From DASQFQ01 sp963722815 (lineage in GTDB: Bacteria > Actinomycetota > Thermoleophilia > Solirubrobacterales > Solirubrobacteraceae), in assembly GCA_963722815.1 (NCBI GenBank), contig CAVROM010000003.1, positions 434,001 to 498,000 on the forward strand: a stretch of DNA of 64,000 nucleotides, written 5' to 3'. The notes under the pieces are model-generated. The model saw only the letters and a program-made list of their open reading frames with translations, did no database searches and had not been told where the DNA came from. Below are positions 42,267 through 51,207 of the stretch, piece by piece. A program made the position numbers and the translations under genes. The first letter of the stretch is position 1; each line of letters starts with the position of its first letter.

Positions 42267-43315
42267 GCGCCGGCCAGCGCGGGCGCCGGGACCTGCACGG
42301 GCTGCGCGTCGGCGACGACGTCGAGTGACGCCAGCACGTTGCGGAGGTTGACCAGCAGCGCGCCGGCCACCGGCCAGAAGCGCTCGGGCAGCTCGTCGAG
42401 CGCGAGCTCGCCGGCGAACGCGTCGAGGTCGGCGCGGAGCGCGTCGATCGCGCCCCGGTCGGCGTCGGTGACCGCGCGGCCGGCGCGGCCGAGCAGCACG
42501 AGCCACGGCGCGCGGAACGCCGGCGGCCAGGCCGCCGGCGGCATGTCGGCGAGGTGGATCGTGCGCGCCATGCTGCGGGTCTCGGCGTTCGCCTGCTCGA
42601 TCCGGTGCAGGAGCGCCTCGAAGTGCTCCGCCGCCTCCATCCGCCCGCGCGCCGCGCGGCGCGGGTTCAGCCGGCCGCTCTCGCGCGCCTGCCCCACGAC
42701 GCCCCAGGCGCTGTCGATGTCGTCGTCGAGCTCGCGCGTGCGCGCGATCCACACCTCCGGGTCGCCGCCCCCGGCCATCTCGGACAGCAGCTCCCCGATG
42801 CGGTCGTCAAGGGCGTCGATCTGATGGGCGGCGCTGCGGTCGCGGAGCGGCGGCCATACGAGCAGGTTGACGAGCAGGCCGACGCCGATGCCGATGCCGG
42901 TGTCGAGCAGCCGCGACAGCAGCATGCTCGGGTCGTCGCTCGCGCCGGTGGTCAGGACCACGAGCGCGGTGGCCGCCGCGGTCGTGGTCTCGGCCCGCAG
43001 CCCGCGCACCGAGCCGGCGATCAGGCCGACGAGGATCGCCAGCCCGAGCGACAGCGCGTTGAGGCCGAAGACGCTGCCGAGCGCGAACGCTACCAGCACG
43101 CCGAGCACGGTCGCGCCGACCTGCTGGACACCGCGGCGCAGCGTGCGGTAGACCGTGGCGTGGACGGTGAGCAGCGCGGCCCACGGGGCGAGGAACGCCT
43201 GCTCGATGTCGAACACGTGGACCGCGAGCACCCAGGCGACGACCGCCGCGAGGACGGTCTTGACGATCTGCAGCGCGTTCGTCCACCAGACCGGATCCCG
43301 GAACCGCGCCCGCAT
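42239..43315 (-). CDS. FUSC family (aromatic acid exporter-like) membrane protein
   Basis: A 358-residue protein. The first ~150 residues hold about six transmembrane helices with the FUSC-type pattern 'WWTNALQIVKTVLAAVVAWVLAVHVFDIEQAFLAPWAALLTVHATVYRTLRRGVQQV'. The C-terminal ~200 residues are cytoplasmic, helical and acidic, probably coiled coil. Related proteins export aromatic acids or act as envelope stress transporters. The 3' end overlaps the GH15 gene by 28 bases. Confidence 0.87.
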   Translation of the reverse strand: MRARFRDPVWWTNALQIVKTVLAAVVAWVLAVHVFDIEQAFLAPWAALLTVHATVYRTLRRGVQQVGATVLGVLVAFALGSVFGLNALSLGLAILVGLIAGSVRGLRAETTTAAATALVVLTTGASDDPSMLLSRLLDTGIGIGVGLLVNLLVWPPLRDRSAAHQIDALDDRIGELLSEMAGGGDPEVWIARTRELDDDIDSAWGVVGQARESGRLNPRRAARGRMEAAEHFEALLHRIEQANAETRSMARTIHLADMPPAAWPPAFRAPWLVLLGRAGRAVTDADRGAIDALRADLDAFAGELALDELPERFWPVAGALLVNLRNVLASLDVVADAQPVQVPAPALAGAHPSVRSRL

Positions 43316-43415
43316 GTGGGACGCATCGTACGCCGCGAGCCGCTCCTGGATGACGTGTCACGGAGTGCGGGCGCGGCGCGAGTTCTCCGGTGAACCCTCA
43401 CCGAAGGAGCAGCAC

Positions 43416-44411
43416 ATGCGTGTCCTCGCCGTCTCCGTTCTCGTCTTCCTCGCCGCGCTGTTCGCCGCGCTGCCCGCCGAGGCCACCGCGCCCGGCGACA
43501 ACGGGAGGATCGCGTTCCGCCGCTTCGTGGGGCCCGATGCGGTGGCCACGATCTTCACGACTCGCCCCAATGGCACCGGCGAGCGGCAGCTGGCGCAGCC
43601 GCCGGCGGGCGCAGCCGACGACAGCCCCGACTACGCCGCCGACGGAAGCCTGATCGCGTTCGACCGCTGCGGCGAGATCGGCTGCCAGATCATGGTCGCA
43701 CGGCCCGACGGCAGCGGCCTGCGGCAGATCACCGCCGACCCCGTCTGCACGGAGGGTCCGGGCGGAACGGAATGCAGCGACAACGTCTATCCCGCGCTGT
43801 CACCCGATGGCCGGCACGTCGCCTTCTCGCACGCGTTCGGCCGCGTCGTCGACGACCAGATCGACCACGTCGGCATCTACACGTCGCGGCTCCGCGGCGA
43901 CGGGCTGCGGCAGGTGACCCTGCCGCCGACGCGGACGGCCGAGGACAACGAGCCGCAGTGGTCGCCCGACGGCGGGCGGCTCGTCTTCGTCCGGGTGTTC
44001 CTCGACGGCCACAACCAGTTCGTCAAGCAGGCCATCTACACCGTCAGGGCCGACGGCAGCGGGCTGCGACGGATCACGCCGTTCTCGCTCGCCGCGGGCG
44101 ACGGGCCGGACTGGTCGCCCGACGGCTCGCGGATCCTCTTCCGCAGCCCGGAGAACGACGACTTCCTGCACTCCCAGCTGTACACGGTCCGCCCCGACGG
44201 GCGCCACCTCAAGCAGGTCACGCACGTCCCCGACGGGACCCATCTGTACTCGGCGTCGTTCTCGCCCGACGGCCGGCGCATCACGCTCGGCCTCGAGGGC
44301 ACGGGTGGCGCTGCGGACGTGTACACGATGCGCACTGACGGCACCGACCTGCGGCCGGTCACGCGCACGCCGGAGCGCGACAGCGCGCCGGACTGGGGCG
44401 GGAGGCGCTAA
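43416..44411 (+). CDS. Secreted TolB/PD40 beta-propeller protein
   Basis: A 331-residue protein with a signal peptide at residues 1-23 ('VLAVSVLVFLAALFAALPAEA'). It has six PD40/WD40-like blades, recognisable from repeated 'WSPDGGRLVFVR', 'LSPDGRHVAFSH', 'WSPDGSRILFRS' and 'FSPDGRRITLGL' strands alternating with 'RPDGSGLRQIT'-type turns. The fold mediates protein or ligand binding; it is probably extracytoplasmic. A strong ribosome site (aaggag) supports ATG 43416. No pal/tolA neighbours are present, so a Tol-system role is not implied. Confidence 0.9.
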   Translation: MRVLAVSVLVFLAALFAALPAEATAPGDNGRIAFRRFVGPDAVATIFTTRPNGTGERQLAQPPAGAADDSPDYAADGSLIAFDRCGEIGCQIMVARPDGSGLRQITADPVCTEGPGGTECSDNVYPALSPDGRHVAFSHAFGRVVDDQIDHVGIYTSRLRGDGLRQVTLPPTRTAEDNEPQWSPDGGRLVFVRVFLDGHNQFVKQAIYTVRADGSGLRRITPFSLAAGDGPDWSPDGSRILFRSPENDDFLHSQLYTVRPDGRHLKQVTHVPDGTHLYSASFSPDGRRITLGLEGTGGAADVYTMRTDGTDLRPVTRTPERDSAPDWGGRR

Positions 44412-44423
44412 TACGCTCTGGGT

Positions 44424-44834
44424 GTGCGCGCCCGCCTCACTGCTCTGCTCGCCGCCGCCGCCGTCGTATCCGGCTGCGGCGGGCCGCCGGTGCCCGATGA
44501 CGCGACGAGCCGCGCCCAGATCACCCGCGCCGTGCTCGCCTGGCACCGCTATCAGGCGGACGCCAACGGCAAGGCGGGCTGCGCGCTGCTGACCAAGCGG
44601 GCGCGCTACGCCCAGGGCGGCGACGACTGCGCGCGCTCGATCGAGCGCTACTCGTCGCTCGCCGCCCCGATTCGCCAGGCGCTGCGCGCCACCAAGGTGG
44701 ACACGGTGACGATCACCGGCGACAAGGCGACGGTCGTCACCCACACGACGGCGACGGAGGGCGGCGTCACGCGCAAGACGCCGCCCGCCACGATCCCGCT
44801 GCGGTGGGAGCGCGGGCGCTGGCGCGTGGACTGA
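44424..44834 (+). CDS. Putative lipoprotein
   Basis: A 136-residue protein with a lipoprotein signal peptide: hydrophobic 'LTALLAAAAVVSGC', lipobox V-V-S-G-C with Cys18. The mature domain resembles small NTF2/DUF4878-like folds (an N-terminal helix pair, then beta strands 'VDTVTITGDKATVVTHTTA'), a weak call. GTG start 12 bases after the beta-propeller gene, suggesting one transcript. Confidence 0.7.
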   Translation: MRARLTALLAAAAVVSGCGGPPVPDDATSRAQITRAVLAWHRYQADANGKAGCALLTKRARYAQGGDDCARSIERYSSLAAPIRQALRATKVDTVTITGDKATVVTHTTATEGGVTRKTPPATIPLRWERGRWRVD

Positions 44835-44906
44835 GCCGCCGGAGGCCCGCTTAGAGTCGCCGCACGCGAACGGCCCGGCCCGGCGCCGGGCCCTGGAGGG
44901 TGCTCG

Positions 44907-45341
44907 ATGCCTGAACAAGGCTTCCTGGCGTCGCTGTTCGACGTCGAGTTCAAGTCGCTGATCACCACGAAGGTGATCAAGGTGCTCTACATACTGAGCA
45001 TGATCGTGATCGGCCTCGCCGCGCTGGCGTTCGTGGGGGCCGCGTTCGCCAACAGCGTGGCGGGCGGGCTGATCGTGCTGCTGATCGTGGCGCCGCTGGT
45101 GGCCCTGCTCTACCTGATCTACGTCCGCGTGCTGCTCGAGATCGTGATCGCGGTGTTCCGGATCATGGAGACCAACACCGAGCTGGTCACGCTCCAGCGC
45201 GCGCACGGTGGCGGTGGCCCCGGCCCGGGCGTCGCCGCTCCGCCTCCGCCGCCGCCTCCGCCGCCCCCGCCGCCGTCCACCCCGCCGCAGCCGCGGGCCG
45301 GCCCGCCGCCGACCGCTCCGGACTCGCCACCGGCCGCCTAG
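44907..45341 (+). CDS. DUF4282 membrane protein with polyproline tail
   Basis: A 144-residue protein. 'FLASLFDVEFKSLITTKVIKVLYILSMIVIGLAAL' and 'LYLIYVRVLLEIVIAVFRIMETNTEL' are the two DUF4282 membrane regions. The last ~45 residues are Gly/Pro-rich and include an uninterrupted run of a dozen prolines, likely a flexible tether or a binding site on the cytoplasmic side. ATG start after cctggaggg. Function unknown. Confidence 0.85.
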   Translation: MPEQGFLASLFDVEFKSLITTKVIKVLYILSMIVIGLAALAFVGAAFANSVAGGLIVLLIVAPLVALLYLIYVRVLLEIVIAVFRIMETNTELVTLQRAHGGGGPGPGVAAPPPPPPPPPPPPSTPPQPRAGPPPTAPDSPPAA

Positions 45342-45349
45342 CCCCGGCG

Positions 45350-45461
45350 GACGAGGAGTCGGGTTCGAACGCCGTTCGAGCCCACGAATGTCAGCTCGAT
45401 GGTCACTGTGTCGGATCGAGCTGACATTCGTGGCGCCGCGGCGGTCCGAACCCTCCCCGTC
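45350..45461. repeat. 112 bp palindromic element between convergent genes
   Basis: The core is a perfect 19 bp inverted repeat (45382-45400 with 45415-45433) around a 14-base loop. Outer arms gacgaggag..gggttcgaac and the facing gtccgaaccctccccgtc also pair with few mismatches. It fills the gap between the convergent DUF4282 and S51 peptidase genes and could terminate both. It shares gaggag and gggttcgaacg with the palindrome at 24.1 kb although the cores differ. Confidence 0.7.
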
Positions 45462-46254
45462 AACGCCGCTGTTGACGTCGCGCCGCGCGCAGCAGGCGGA
45501 GCTCGCCGATGTCGTGCGGCACCGCGCCGGGCGGCAGATGCTCGCGCCCCGCCAGCACGCGGGGCTCGAGCTCGTGCTCGCGCGCTGCGCCCTCGACGGC
45601 GTCGACGCGGAACGCGCGCAGGCCCGGGTGGGCGGCGACGACCTCGGCGAGGCGGGTGCCGCGGAACAGCAGGCCGACGCCGTCGTCGATCCCGTAGCCC
45701 GCCGGCAGCGCGCCCGCCGCCACCGCGGCCAGGTAGGCGGGGCGGCGGTCGGGCTCCCCGTCGTAGTGCACGGAGGCGGAGCCGGGCAGGAAGCCGAGGC
45801 CGGCGACCGGCCGCGGGAGCGCCATCCCCTTGGTGATCCCGGCCTCGAACCAGCACATCGCGCCGGCGCTGAGCCCGGCCAGCACGATCCCGGCCTGCCA
45901 CGCCTCGCGCAGGATCGAGTCGATCCCGTGCGCGCGCCACAGCGCCAGCAGGTTGATCATCGAGCCGCCGCCGACGTAGATCACGTCTTGCGCGAGCAGG
46001 TGCTCGCGCAGCGTCAAAGGCTCGAGCTCGAGCCGGAACAGCGACACCACGCTGGGCTCGCAGAGGCGGTCGCCGAACGCGATCCGGAAGCGCCGGATCT
46101 GCTCCTCGGAGTCGCCGCCCGCGGTCGGCAGCAGGCAGATGCGCGGCTCGCGCGCCGGCGCGAGCGAGAGCACGTAGTCGTCCAGCACCGACGGCTCGGC
46201 CTCCATGCTGAACCCCCCGCCGCCCATGGCGAAGATCGTCGGCTTAGGCGACAA
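45460..46254 (-). CDS. Peptidase S51 (dipeptidase E-like), copy 2
   Basis: A 264-residue serine peptidase-like protein. The nucleophile elbow is 'LAGLSAGAMCWFE' (Ser in GLSAG). Upstream are 'IFAMGGGGFSME' and 'DVIYVGGGSMINLLALWR', and 'ASVHYDGEPDRRP' carries the conserved His-Tyr. Dipeptidase E relatives cleave Asp-X dipeptides or cyanophycin-derived beta-Asp peptides. It overlaps the 3' end of the neighbouring homologue by 11 bases, so the two form an operon. The last ~20 residues are Arg-rich and extend to the edge of the palindrome. Confidence 0.88.
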   Translation of the reverse strand: MSPKPTIFAMGGGGFSMEAEPSVLDDYVLSLAPAREPRICLLPTAGGDSEEQIRRFRIAFGDRLCEPSVVSLFRLELEPLTLREHLLAQDVIYVGGGSMINLLALWRAHGIDSILREAWQAGIVLAGLSAGAMCWFEAGITKGMALPRPVAGLGFLPGSASVHYDGEPDRRPAYLAAVAAGALPAGYGIDDGVGLLFRGTRLAEVVAAHPGLRAFRVDAVEGAAREHELEPRVLAGREHLPPGAVPHDIGELRLLRAARRQQRR

Positions 46255-46972
46255 GCGACACCGGCGCCCCCAGGTACTCGGTTGCCAGCGGCGACTCGAC
46301 CGCGTCGCCGCCCACCGCCTCGACGCGGTAGGCGCCCGCGCGCGGTCGCGAGCTGACCACGCGCGCGAGCCGCGGGCCGACGAAGTGCAGCGCTGCGCCG
46401 TCGTCGGCGCCCCAGCCCGGCGCCATCCCGGCCGCGATCGCGGCCTGGAAGTCCGGGCGCCGTCGCGCCTCCTTGTCGTAGTGAACGGCGTTGGAGCCCA
46501 TCAGCAGCCCGAGCCCCGCCACCGGCAGCCCCTGCTCGCCGTGGAAGGCGGTCAGCCCCTGCTCGAACCAGCACAGCGAGCCGGCGCTCAGCCCGCACAT
46601 GACCACGCCGCGCGCCCACGCCCGCCGCAGCACGTCGTCGAGCCCGTGCGCGCGCCACGCGCCGAGCATCGAGCGGACGCAGCCGCCGCCGACGTAGATC
46701 AGGTCCTGATCGAGGAGGTGGGTGGCGGGGGCCGGCGCGCCGCAGTCGCGGCGGAACAGCGACACGTGCGACGGCTCGCAGCGCGACGCCGGGAAGTGCC
46801 GGTAGAAGCGGACGATGTAGTGGTCCGCGTCACCCGACGCGGTCGGGAGGAAGCACACCTTCGGGCGCTCGACCCCCGTGGCGGCCAGCACGTAGTCGTC
46901 GAGCAGCGCGTTGCCGGATTCCATGGAGAACCCGCCGCCACCGAACGCCACGACCTGAGGGACGCGCGACAT
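46244..46972 (-). CDS. Peptidase S51 (dipeptidase E-like), copy 1
   Basis: A 242-residue homologue of the adjacent downstream gene with the same order of motifs: 'VVAFGGGGFSMESGN', 'DLIYVGGGCVRSMLGAWR', 'VVMCGLSAGSLCWFE' and 'NAVHYDKEARRRP'. It presumably arose with its neighbour by tandem duplication, and the two have diverged considerably. It is upstream in the two-gene operon and divergent from the HD-GYP gene. Confidence 0.9.
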   Translation of the reverse strand: MSRVPQVVAFGGGGFSMESGNALLDDYVLAATGVERPKVCFLPTASGDADHYIVRFYRHFPASRCEPSHVSLFRRDCGAPAPATHLLDQDLIYVGGGCVRSMLGAWRAHGLDDVLRRAWARGVVMCGLSAGSLCWFEQGLTAFHGEQGLPVAGLGLLMGSNAVHYDKEARRRPDFQAAIAAGMAPGWGADDGAALHFVGPRLARVVSSRPRAGAYRVEAVGGDAVESPLATEYLGAPVSLVA

Positions 46973-47084
46973 GGCTGGAGTATCGGCCCGAAACGGAGCT
47001 GCCGAGCGGATTTCCTCCTCTGGTCGAACGCCTATGGACCGCGTGTCGAGTCAAGCGGGCCGCGGGATCGGCCGATGCCGAACC

Positions 47085-48447
47085 GTGGACATCCGCCTCT
47101 CAGAGGTCATCTCCGCGCTGTCGTACGCCCTCGACGTGACCGAGGGCCAGCCGATGGGGCACGCGGTGCGGTCCTGCGCGATCGGCATGCGGATCGGCGA
47201 GGAGATCGGGCTCGACGACGACGCGCGCTCGTCGCTGTTCTACGCGCTGCTGCTCAAGGACGCCGGCTGCTCGAGCAACGCGGCCAAGCTGTCGGCGCTG
47301 TTCGGCGCCGACGACTTCCAGCTCAAGCGCGCCCGCAAGCTGACCAACCACCTGCGCCCGTTCGAGGCGCTCAAGTACACCGTCCGCTACGCCCGCACGC
47401 GCCGCCTGGCGGCGATCGTCCGCAGCGGCTCCGAGGGCGCCCGCGACATGACCGAGCTGCGCTGCGAGCGCGGCGCCGAGATCGCCCGCATGATCGAGCT
47501 GACCGAGTCGACCGCCGAGGCGATCAAGGCGCTCGACGAGCACTGGGACGGCAACGGCTACCCCTACGGCCTCGCCGGCGACGCGATCCCGCTGCTCGGC
47601 CGCATCGTCTGCCTCGCCCAGACCGTCGAGGTGTTCTTCGCCGCCGCCGGCCCGCGCGCCGTGCTCGACGTCGCAGCCGACCGCCGCGGCACCTGGTTCG
47701 ACCCCACGCTGGTCGACGCGCTGCGCGCCACGCGCCGCGACCGGGCGTTCTGGAGCTCGCTCGGCGGCCACGAGCCGCACGCGGTGATCGGCGGCTTCGA
47801 GCCCGCGGACCGCATCCAGCATGCCGACGGCGAGCGGCTCGACCGCGTGGCCGAGGCGTTCGCGCTGATCATCGACGCCAAGTCGCCCTACACCGGCAGC
47901 CACTCGGTCGGCGTCGCGCGCATCGCGGTCTCCGTCGGCGACGTGCTCGGCCTGAGCCCGCGCGAGCTGCGCGATCTCCGCCGGATGGCCCTCCTGCACG
48001 ACATCGGCAAGCTCGGGGTCTCCAACCTGATCCTCGACAAGCCCGGCAAGCTGACCGACGAGGAGTGGATCGCAGATGCGCCGCCACCCGGAGCTGACCG
48101 TGCGCATCCTCGAGCGCGTCAGCGCCTTCAACGATCTCGCCGCCACCGCCGGCGCGCACCACGAGCGGCTCGACGGCCGCGGCTACCACCTCGGCCTGCG
48201 CGACGAGCAGCTCAACCGCGACGCGCGCATCCTCGCCGTCGCCGACGTCTGCGAGGCGCTGACCGCGGACCGCCCCTACCGGAAGGCGATGGAGCCCGAC
48301 CAGGCGCGCGCGATCATGCGCGGCGACGTTGGCAAGGCGTTCTGCCACGAGGCGCTCGGCGCGCTCGAGGAGACGCGCGAGCTCGGGCGGGTGGGGCCGA
48401 CAATCGCTACGCCGGTGCTGCGTGGAGAGCCGCGCGTGGCTCGCTGA
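47085..48447 (+). CDS. Tandem HD-type/HD-GYP phosphohydrolase (one frameshift)
   Basis: The N-terminal ~200 residues are a degenerate HD domain ('GHAVRSCAIGMRIGEEIGL', then 'LLLKDAGCSSN' where HDxG would be expected) that still has 'DEHWDGNGYPYGLAGDAIPLLGRIVCLAQ'. A second, intact HD-GYP domain follows: 'SHSVGVARIAVSVGDVLGL', 'LLHDIGKLGVSNLILDKPGKLTDEEW' (HD at 305-306). The frame then breaks near 48075 and resumes as 'RRHPELTVRILERV', 'HHERLDGRGYHLGL' (GYH instead of GYP), 'RILAVADVCEALTADRPYRKAM'. Probably a cyclic-di-GMP phosphodiesterase. GTG 47085 is chosen; ATG 47034 is possible. Confidence 0.82.
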
Positions 48448-48760
48448 CCATCTCGAGCCGCATGTCGAGCGCGCTCAGCGCGAACAGCCGCTCGACCGCG
48501 CGGCAGCCGCGCACGACGACGAGCCGTCGCCCGGCACGGCTGGCCCGGCGCTGGACCGCGAGCACGCGCCCCAGCCCGGCCGAGTCGATGAAGTTCAGCT
48601 TGCGGAGGTCGAGGACGATCTGGTCCGGCTTCTGCGTCTCGAGCCGGCGCATCTCCTCGTCGAACGTGTACGCACGCGAGAAGTCGAGCTCGCCGCTCAG
48701 CGCGACGCAAACGGTGTCGGGAGCCAAGCTCTCGAAGGTGATCCCCAGCGGCTGATCCAC
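48407..48760 (-). CDS. STAS domain anti-sigma factor antagonist
   Basis: A 117-residue SpoIIAA/RsbV-type protein. 'VCVALSGELDFSRAYTFDEEM' begins the fold, and 'QIVLDLRKLNFIDSAGLGRVLAV' carries the phosphorylatable Ser in D-S-A-G. Such proteins release sigma factors by binding kinase/anti-sigma partners. No RsbW-type kinase is adjacent, so the partner is elsewhere. GTG 48760 is preceded by an excellent ribosome site (aaggaggg). It overlaps the convergent HD-GYP gene by 41 bases. Confidence 0.9.
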   Translation of the reverse strand: MDQPLGITFESLAPDTVCVALSGELDFSRAYTFDEEMRRLETQKPDQIVLDLRKLNFIDSAGLGRVLAVQRRASRAGRRLVVVRGCRAVERLFALSALDMRLEMVSEPRAALHAAPA

Positions 48761-48858
48761 GTCGGTCCCTCCTTGATCCCTTACACGAACCCCGCCCCTG
48801 CCCTCAGGTCGAGTACCCCCATTGCGCCCGACCGAACCTGGCGCACTGGCGACTTTGT

Positions 48859-49665
48859 TCAGGGCGTGGACGAAAGATACCCGTCGCCCACGCGGGGCTG
48901 CCCTTCGGCCCCGATGCACTCGGCCGGGATCGGCACCTTGGCGAGCGGCCTGCCGTTCTCGCTCGGCACCTTGTTGTCCTTGCACCACACGTAGGTGAAG
49001 CGCTTGAAGTCGGTGGTGCCGACGAATGCGTGCCCGAAGTAGCCGACCACCTTCCCCTCCTTGATGACGTCGCGCTGGACCGCGACGCAGTCGAAGCGGG
49101 CCCGGGGCTTGCTGAGGTCGGTCTCCTCGTTGCTCGTGCGGACCAACGGCGAGCAGATGACGCGGGAGGCCGCGCCGTCGAGCTCGCCGCTCTGGACCCG
49201 GTGGCGCGCGTCGGCCAGGATCGCGCCCTCGAATGCGAGCACGAGTCGGTGGCGGGCCGCCCGCTGCTCGGATGCGCTCGCACTCGGCCCCGGGGGGCGG
49301 AGGTGCGCGGGGCGGCCGTGCATCGGGCGCTGCTCGCGCTTCATACGCCGGACCTCGGCCGCCACGATCGCGGCGTGCTCGCGCGCCGCCCGAGCGTCCT
49401 GCTTGCGCTTCGCGTCGAACACGCCGGGGAGGATCAGCACCGCGGCCGTGATCACACCCGCGAGCGCGAGCCCGGCCAGGATCCAGCGCTGGGTGTCGCT
49501 GACGCGCGCGAAGCGGCGGTCGTAGCGCTTGCCGCACGAGGGGCACTCGGCCCGGTTGGTGGCGTGCTCGGCGCCGCAGCTCGGGCACACGCGCGGCGGC
49601 GGGCCGCTGGGCGCGCGGGAGAAGATCTCCTTGACGTCGTCGATGGCCTTGGTGCGCGGGTCCAT
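48859..49665 (-). CDS. Zinc-ribbon membrane protein
   Basis: A 268-residue protein with an N-terminal double CxxC zinc ribbon ('RVCPSCGAEHATNRAECPSCGKRYDRRF'-type spacing, residues ~27-50). One transmembrane helix follows ('WILAGLALAGVITAAVLILPGVF'), then a coiled, charged stalk and an extracytoplasmic beta-rich C-terminal domain with 'RFDCVAVQRDVIKEGKVVGYFGHAFVG' and three Cys. ATG 49665 is preferred over an in-frame ATG six codons upstream. No function is known; a surface or envelope-sensing role is speculation. Confidence 0.75.
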   Translation of the reverse strand: MDPRTKAIDDVKEIFSRAPSGPPPRVCPSCGAEHATNRAECPSCGKRYDRRFARVSDTQRWILAGLALAGVITAAVLILPGVFDAKRKQDARAAREHAAIVAAEVRRMKREQRPMHGRPAHLRPPGPSASASEQRAARHRLVLAFEGAILADARHRVQSGELDGAASRVICSPLVRTSNEETDLSKPRARFDCVAVQRDVIKEGKVVGYFGHAFVGTTDFKRFTYVWCKDNKVPSENGRPLAKVPIPAECIGAEGQPRVGDGYLSSTP

Positions 49666-49690
49666 GCATCTCAGATCGTACAATGTGTGA

Positions 49691-50272
49691 GTGGCTCATA
49701 CGAATCCCCGCGACGCCAACCTCCTCGGCACGCTCTCGCTCGCCGTGGCGGGCCGCATCGAGACCGCGACCGAGTCGCCGCTCGGCCCGTCCGCGCCGGC
49801 CGCGCTGTCGGCGCTCGACGGCTTCCTCGGCGGCGAGCCGATCGACGCGCTGCGCGAGACGCTCGGCCTGACCCACTCCGGCGCCGTGCGGCTGGTCGAC
49901 CGGCTGGCGGAGGCCGGCCTCGCCGAGCGGCGGCCGGGGCCGGACGCGCGAACGGTGGCGGTCGAGCTGACGCCCGTCGGCAACGCGGCGGCGGAGGCGG
50001 TGCGGAACGCGCGCGAGGCGGCGCTCGAGCAGGCGCTGGCCGTGCTGTCGCCCGACGAGCGCGCGACGCTCAGCCGGCTGCACGAGCGGATGCTGGCCGG
50101 GCTGACGAGCGACCGCGCCTCGGCGCGGCGGTTGTGCCGGCTGTGCGACGTCGACGCCTGCGGCCACCACCGGGGCAGCTGCCCGGTGACCAACGCTCGT
50201 CGCGCCTCCCGCACCACCGCACCCGGGATCGGCGACCGCCGATCACCACCAGGCGTCGTCCTCGACCCTTGA
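49691..50272 (+). CDS. MarR family regulator with C-terminal Cys cluster
   Basis: A 193-residue winged-helix protein. The DNA-binding part is 'IDALRETLGLTHSGAVRLVDRLAEAGLAERRPGPDARTVAVELTPVG', the classic MarR HTH plus wing, at residues ~55-100. After the second dimerisation helix it carries Cys149, Cys152, Cys157 and Cys164 with two His (159-160) between them, followed by a disordered tail. The cluster could bind zinc or sense redox or metal. GTG start, divergent from the zinc-ribbon gene across 25 bases that include tacaatg. Confidence 0.85.
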   Translation: MAHTNPRDANLLGTLSLAVAGRIETATESPLGPSAPAALSALDGFLGGEPIDALRETLGLTHSGAVRLVDRLAEAGLAERRPGPDARTVAVELTPVGNAAAEAVRNAREAALEQALAVLSPDERATLSRLHERMLAGLTSDRASARRLCRLCDVDACGHHRGSCPVTNARRASRTTAPGIGDRRSPPGVVLDP

Positions 50273-50347
50273 AATACCAGGGGTATTCCTGTGGATCTGC
50301 GTCCTTGCCTGGCGGCGCCGGCGGCCGGGCCGGCACGGGAGACCCGA

Positions 50348-51040
50348 CTAGGGCTGCTGCGTCTCCAGCCGCCTGAGGATCGTCGGCGCCCACTCGCGCT
50401 CGCCGTACGCCTCGCGCAGCCTCGCGATCGTGGCGGCGGTGTCGTACTCGACGCGGCGCAGCTCGAGCTCGCGTGTGTCGGGCTCGATCAGCGCGTAGGC
50501 CGCGCGCGGGTCGCGATCGAGCGGCATGCCGACCGAGCCCGGGTTGACGAGCTCGACGTCGCCGGCCGCGGCCGGGCGGCGGAACTGGACGTGGATGTGG
50601 CCGAACACGAGGCGCGGGTGGGTCGTGCCGGCGAGCAGCTCCTCCTCCTCGTCGTTCGGCTCGGGTGCGAAGGCGCGGACGTCGGAGACCGGCGAGGCGT
50701 GCACGAAGCGGGCGCCGGCCACCTCGGCCTCGGCCGGTAGCCGCCCGAGCTCGTCTGCAAGCGGGTCGCCGAGCGCGGCGCGCGCGTCGGCGATCGCCGC
50801 TTGGAGGCTGCTGTCGTCCGGCGCCGCGGCGGGGTCGCCGGCCCAGCGGTCGACGTTGCCGCGGATCCACGTCGCCGGCTCGAGCTCGCGCAGGCGGGCG
50901 ACGGTCTCCGCGGGCCAGGCGCCGAACAGGGCGTAGTCGCCGCCGAGCACCCACTGGCTCGCGCCAGCGGCGTGCGCGTCCGCGAGAACCGCGTCGAGGG
51001 CGTGCAAGTTTCCGTGCACGTCGTAGAGAACGGCGATCAC
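50348..51040 (-). CDS. Calcineurin-like metallophosphoesterase
   Basis: A 230-residue phosphoesterase of the YfcE/MJ0936 group. It shows 'VLYDVHGNLHALDAVL' (D-x-H), 'WVLGGDYALFG' (GD), 'WIRGNVDRW' (GNxD), 'FVHASP' and 'LVFGHIHVQF' (GHxH), the five metal-binding blocks in order, and 'VNPGSVGMP' near the end. It hydrolyses phosphodiesters; the substrate is not evident. It is divergent from the CAP-domain gene. Confidence 0.9.
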   Translation of the reverse strand: MIAVLYDVHGNLHALDAVLADAHAAGASQWVLGGDYALFGAWPAETVARLRELEPATWIRGNVDRWAGDPAAAPDDSSLQAAIADARAALGDPLADELGRLPAEAEVAGARFVHASPVSDVRAFAPEPNDEEEELLAGTTHPRLVFGHIHVQFRRPAAAGDVELVNPGSVGMPLDRDPRAAYALIEPDTRELELRRVEYDTAATIARLREAYGEREWAPTILRRLETQQP

Positions 51041-51207
51041 AGTGCGCGCAAATATCCAACTCCCAGTTTTCTAGTCGTCGGCTGTACAAAAGTTTGATCG
51101 GTTTATCCCGCCCTTGGGGGTACCAGGGTGCTTGTTCAAAAAGAGAACGGCGAAGACAGGGGCGTCCGCCGGTCTCGATTCACAAGCTCGGACCCAAGGG
51201 GAGTCGG

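Noticed and set aside
45337..45941. Minus-strand open frames of ~200 codons overlapping the S51 genes
   Set aside because: Frame-shifted shadows with Arg-rich composition; the S51 frames carry the catalytic motifs.
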